Source: Pseudoscleropodium purum
Taxonomy: Eukaryota > Streptophyta > Bryopsida > Hypnales > Brachytheciaceae
Length of the DNA stretch: 64,000 bases
Reading direction: 5' to 3'
NCBI GenBank assembly: GCA_963969395.1
Contig: OZ017795.1
Span: 6,572,001-6,636,000 of the forward strand
The notes under the pieces are model-generated. The model had not been told where the DNA came from, searched no databases, and saw only the letters and a program-made list of their open reading frames with translations. Of this stretch, positions 59,701 to 64,000 are shown piece after piece. Made by a program: the position numbers and the translations under genes. Each line of letters opens with the position of its first letter. The first letter of the stretch is position 1.

Positions 59701-61263
59701 GAGTACAATCCTTGGTATTTATCCTCAAGACAGTCTTGAGCATGATTGCTGCTAACTGAAAATTTCAAAAATAACCTATTGGACTTCTTTTGTAACCACA
59801 TGTCATGCTTTGTTAGACGTAAGAAAATCATTCTTAAAAGGGATGGGCTCCAACATGCTACTACTGCTTTTAATAAATGTCTCATTTTCATTGGGGGTCA
59901 GAACTTCCCACAATTTTCAACAATTGCTTACTTAGGTTACCAAACTGATACAAGTTTTGGCGTGATACTATGCAGAGGTACTGTATGGCAGGATATCCCT
60001 GTTTTGGGGATCATCAATATGATGGCTTACTTCTGCTTCATTGAGCAATTGCTGGTATTTATCGAATTTCGTAATTGCAATGCTGTTGTCTTTCAAAATT
60101 TGAATGGAACATTGCCTGAATGCAAGAAATGTAGGATCTTAAATTGAAATTAATGTAAACCTTTGCTTGGTGGTTTCATACTTCATGCTCAACAGCAAAA
60201 TCCCAGCATGTGTCAATTCTAGACGAGAAAACAGAGGTATTCTAGAAATTCCGGCTGTGTTAAATCCTCCCAATGCAATTTCTAACAAAACCTTGCCAAT
60301 TGTACCACGATTAGGTTTTCTAGAATACCTCTTGGAGGTGTTTTTTCTTTAGAGATTCATTCTGAACTCGAAGTGTAGAAAAGATTCACATAATCTGCTG
60401 AATTTGGTGTTGTGAACTTTCCTTCGAATGTTCTAATGGTTCCTGTCTCAGGTTAATAAACTCGGTACTAAGGCACTGGCTATCTCGATTCCCTTTTCCG
60501 TCATCATAGGTCTTCTTGCTTCTGTCACAGCTGTTGCTCTTGGTGAGGCTTTGACCATCCCTTCTTGCTTTATATTTCTCTGTTTCTTTTCCGTCTATGT
60601 AGTTCAGGTGTTGAATGCTTGCCTTCCATGAGCAAATGATTATTTCATGGATTCACTTGAACCTCAGTGGATGAGGGTGGGAAAAGCATATACTAAGTGT
60701 GAAGTGGTGATGGTGGTGTGCAGTGAGTAGGCGGTACATCTGGATGTACGCTTCCGTTCAATTTGCACTTGTCTGTTTTTTTGGGTACATCTTCTACTAT
60801 AAGGTGGGTTATTTCGAGTCAAGTTGTGATTGATCTTACATGTTTGAATAAAAGGTGTAACTATTCCCCAATGCCGATTTGTTTGGCTTGTGCTCGTATA
60901 CAGACGAAACTGGAGGCCGTATTGGCAGTATTACTGGCAGCATTTTCAGGCTTTGGGGTGGCCATGACCAGCAATGCGCTGCTGCTGGAGTATTTTCACT
61001 GGAAGCAGTACACGGCTCGAAGGGTCCAGTCTGCTGCTGCTACCGCCGCCGCCAGCACTGCGGATGGAGAATCCTCATTTCGGACTCAAGAAGTGAGTGG
61101 CGAACTGGGAGCTAATAATTCGCAGTGGTCCCGGGAGTTGGCCACTTCACATGCTACCTCGCGTGATCTAGAACTGGGAAGTGAACCTGCAACTGCAAGG
61201 GGAAGTCCCAGTGCCCGGAGCCTGGCTGCATCGGAGAGCCACCACTCCATGCACTGTTCATGA
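56722..61263 (+). CDS. RING-CH (MARCH-like) membrane E3 ubiquitin ligase
   Basis: Eight exons give an intact 536-residue protein: 56722-56823, 57413-57811, 58452-58650, 59244-59544, 59976-60054, 60452-60542, 60724-60803 and 60904-61263. All junctions are GT-AG and the phases agree. Residues 1-245 are Ser/Pro-rich and low in complexity. The RING-CH (RINGv, C4HC3) domain is at about 253-301, with ligands C253, C256, C272, C274, H282, C285, C298 and C301, and the conserved W before the last pair. Four hydrophobic segments follow: GIINMMAYFCFIEQLL, ISIPFSVIIGLLASVTAVAL, YASVQFALVCFFGYIFYY and AVLLAAFSGFGVAMTSNALL. A Ser/Ala-rich tail ends the protein. This is the layout of plant RINGv membrane proteins, which transfer ubiquitin at internal membranes; substrates are unknown. 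Confidence 0.92.
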
Positions 61264-63029
61264 CAACATGCCAGTTTCCTAAACCATCAAGGTAAGGTAT
61301 TCTACTCACTTTGAACCAACTGAGCATGGACCATGGATCTTGAAAGGAAGGTAACTTAGTGTCACCGAAAACGAGCGAATTTGTGTGACAATCATTACTG
61401 GGTGTTGGAGAGTTCCTGCCAGTATTTCTTAACCTCGCAAAGACAAATTTCAACTGAAGTTGTGTGAAGTCCGAAATTGAAAGTTGAATAGAATGTGCAA
61501 AAGTTATATGTGGTCAAATTTGAATTGATAGATTTCAATATCTTCATGTTGAACAATGTGCAATAAGCCTCAATTTTTTCTTTGGATTTCTTAGGGCATG
61601 CTCTTGGAGTCATGCAAGGTTGGGTTTTCAGTAATCCTACCTTATGAGGAGTATCTATTTCTGTCACTTTGAAGTGATTTCACACATACTTATGGAGATG
61701 AATTCTGGGAATGTTCATTTGCTCATAAAGGGACAGAATGTATTTTTGTAAATTTCTAAGAGTGAAATTGTCAGAGTATCCATTTTTTATCATTAGAGGG
61801 GGGCTATTTTCATATTTAATTGAATCTCATATCATCACGTTCTCAATTAGTGAAGGCCTCCTGCAAGTGACAGTTTTGCATCACTTTTCAAACAGATTTT
61901 TATTTCTTTTGTCCGGATGAATTTCAGGTCAAGTAATGCAAATGGGTGTTAAGCTTATTACCTGATGCCATGCAATTGAATTGCCATAGCCTGAAATATC
62001 TTTCACTCCAATATTTTTGGTGGAGTCTCAGTCTCATGCAAGGCCCCAGTAATTTCAACACAATCTCTCTGATTCGTACAGATCCATTTGTACGGGAGCT
62101 TGCCATGGCCCTGAAGCTCACATCTGCCTTAGGCATTGTGCCTTGATTCCTTCTATCGCTTGTTGACATTGCTGCTGCTGCTGCAATTGCGTTTGTAAAT
62201 GCATACTGCTCAGCCTTCTGATTCTCTGAGCTTGTATTGGAAGTTAGGCATGAATGCTTGGCTAATTTGCTTGGAGTGAGCCACTTCATCAATAGACGTT
62301 GTTAAGATACTCTAGAGAAATTTTCATTTAAGTATTAAATATTGTGTAGTTTGGTTCAACATTGACCATTTTATTCTCTGATGCTGTACCTACGTGGCCC
62401 AGCATGATTCTGAGAAGTGAGTACGGTATGTTCAGGTCAGATTCAGCACCTGGGTGTCCAGAAATAATTTAATTTTGGCATTTGGACAATTTGGCAGCTT
62501 GATCTGATTTTCTTGGCTTTCAGCATGTTGCTCTTCCTAATTTTCTATTCATGTGTAAATTGTATTGCTTTTTTCTAATCGTGTGAAAATGTGTTCTTCT
62601 TTCTAAATTTTCTCAAGAATAATTTTTGGATATTCAGAATTGGCAACAATGAAATTTTCTCAGATTCTCAAAAATAGTTGTACAATTTTTCATATTTCAA
62701 ACATGTTCCAATTTTTCCCTAATTATTTACAAAACTAACGTACAAGTAGGGTAGTATCACTGGGTACCTTCAAGGTACTCATCACTGGGAATAACTCAAT
62801 TTCTAAAAGAATTCTTGTTGTGACTCTAATAATCACTTCTACTCAAATTTGACTGCATTGAGTATTTGTATGAGTGAATGGTTATTAGGACTTTTTTTTG
62901 GGAGCAATGTCCCCCTACTGTCTTCACTCTAGAGGCCAATTTTTGTTCACATATAATTGTTGACATACAAACATGAAGATGTTATATTGAATGCGCAAAA
63001 AAATCCGTCAACTTAAACACAAGAACATC
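61264..63029. other. 3' flank of the RING-CH gene and AT-rich DNA
   Basis: The first several hundred bases may hold the 3' untranslated region. No further gene was recognised. The minus frame 61924-62292 and plus frame 61946-62146 overlap each other and look like chance. Confidence 0.4.
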
Positions 63030-63560
63030 CAATTAAATGGATCCTCCTTCTAGTGAACTTTCATGCCTTAAGTCAAAACACTATGAAACAAAGTCCTTGC
63101 ACCCTCTCCTCGCCAAGGGCTTTCTTATAGTACTAAGAACTTGAGCAAACACATGGTCAAAGAGATTTCAATGTAAGAAACAAACAAACTACTTATTTTA
63201 AATGTATGAACAAAGTAACTTATCTCCTATCAACTATTCTATACTACTCTACTAAGACAAGTGAAGAATTCACATTTTGGTGTTATACATTGTGAAGTAT
63301 TTAGACTATCTATAATAAGGAAGGAGCACTTATTCTAAATGCTTTAAAAAAACTAGTGTGCCCCTTGCTATTGCTAGGTCAAAATAAAAGTAAAAATAAT
63401 TTCTAATTTTCTAATTCATATAAACTTCGAAATTTAACAACTTTCACACCATAGGTCAAAACACCACAAAACAAAGCGTAGGGCTTTCTAATGGTACCAA
63501 GAATGTAATTACGAAATTCACAATCCTCTCTTTCCTTGCCCCTTTCATAAGTGGACCTCA
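63030..63560. repeat. Inverted relatives of the 260-bp repeat
   Basis: Read on the minus strand, about 63340-63030 and 63560-63345 match the repeat pair at 25228-25750: GAAAGCCCT(T/A), CTTTGTTT(C/T)(A/G)T(A/G)G, GGCATGAAAGT and GGGCACACTAGT. As at 25 kb, two copies lie next to each other. Confidence 0.6.
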
Positions 63561-64000
63561 CAAGATTTACATCATAGTGGTATCATGTGAATGAAGATAT
63601 TTACAAAGCTTGAAAATTCTCTTGGGATGCCTTTTGGGTAGGTGGTTGACAATCCCAACAATCTCATTACTTATCCTAAACAAATATTGCTAGGAATTGG
63701 ATCACAAGTTTAGAGGCCAAAAATGCTTCTCCAATAGCAAAGTAAAAGACAAGAGAAATTAATTATTAAAACAATTCCTCATTCTCTAGTTATTTTGACC
63801 TTGCATTCCAATTATCAATGTCTCATTGCTCAAGAATGTCATGCATTTGTAGGAGCTTGGAGGTGTTGGTGCATTCTAATTGAGCAAGAATCACCCATGA
63901 TTGACATGACTTCTAAGATTTGCATGCAACAATAATGGTCAATGAAATTTTTCCCTAAAACCTAAAATCCTAAAAACAATTGGAAGAGTGTGCTCACCAC
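63561..64000. other. AT-rich DNA to the window end, no gene seen
   Basis: No coding, RNA or repeat signal was recognised. Confidence 0.4.

Overview
The window is nuclear DNA from a land plant. It has long AT-rich intergenic stretches, GT-AG introns, plant-type families (PEX11c/d/e-type peroxin, RING-CH E3 ligase with four membrane segments, F-box protein, UDP-xylose synthase and PPR debris) and plant transposons (CACTA, Helitron, pogo-like). The style of the F-box and pogo proteins suggests a non-seed plant (bryophyte, lycophyte or fern). I cannot fix the species, and that placement is inference.

Layout: 0-9 kb is AT-rich, with a 59-bp minisatellite, a 58-bp-arm hairpin around a TA/GA microsatellite and an isolated GC-rich fold-back island. 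At 9.2-15.8 kb, 850-bp direct repeats bracket an intact seven-exon PEX11 gene. At 19.2-22.7 kb a second intact PEX11 copy lies in the opposite orientation, tail to tail with the first. The 3' parts of the two copies, introns included, are almost identical while the 5' introns have diverged, which suggests gene conversion. A broken RMA-type RING fragment lies between them. At 24.9-31 kb there are two related MITE copies, a tandem 260-bp repeat, a PPR fragment and a decayed UDP-xylose synthase pseudogene. At 33.8-35 kb there is an F-box gene with a frameshift and a stop.

At 36,277-46,464 lies a complete CACTA transposon with 11-bp terminal inverted repeats and a TAT target duplication. On the minus strand it carries an apparently intact three-exon transposase (Transposase_21, DUF4218 and DUF4216 regions). 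On the plus strand it carries a divergent gene with an FCP1/NIF-type HAD domain lacking the catalytic aspartates, followed by a DUF8039-like tail. This is the best candidate for an unusual system here. At 48.9-54.1 kb there are remains of a Helitron helicase and of a pogo/CENP-B-like transposase. At 56.7-61.3 kb there is an intact eight-exon RING-CH (MARCH-like) E3 ligase gene. The last 2.7 kb is AT-rich, with inverted relatives of the 260-bp repeat.

Probably functional host genes: two PEX11 genes and one RING-CH gene. Most of the rest is mobile or decayed DNA. Exon positions were deduced by hand from splice signals, reading phase and family resemblance; no alignment or database search was run.
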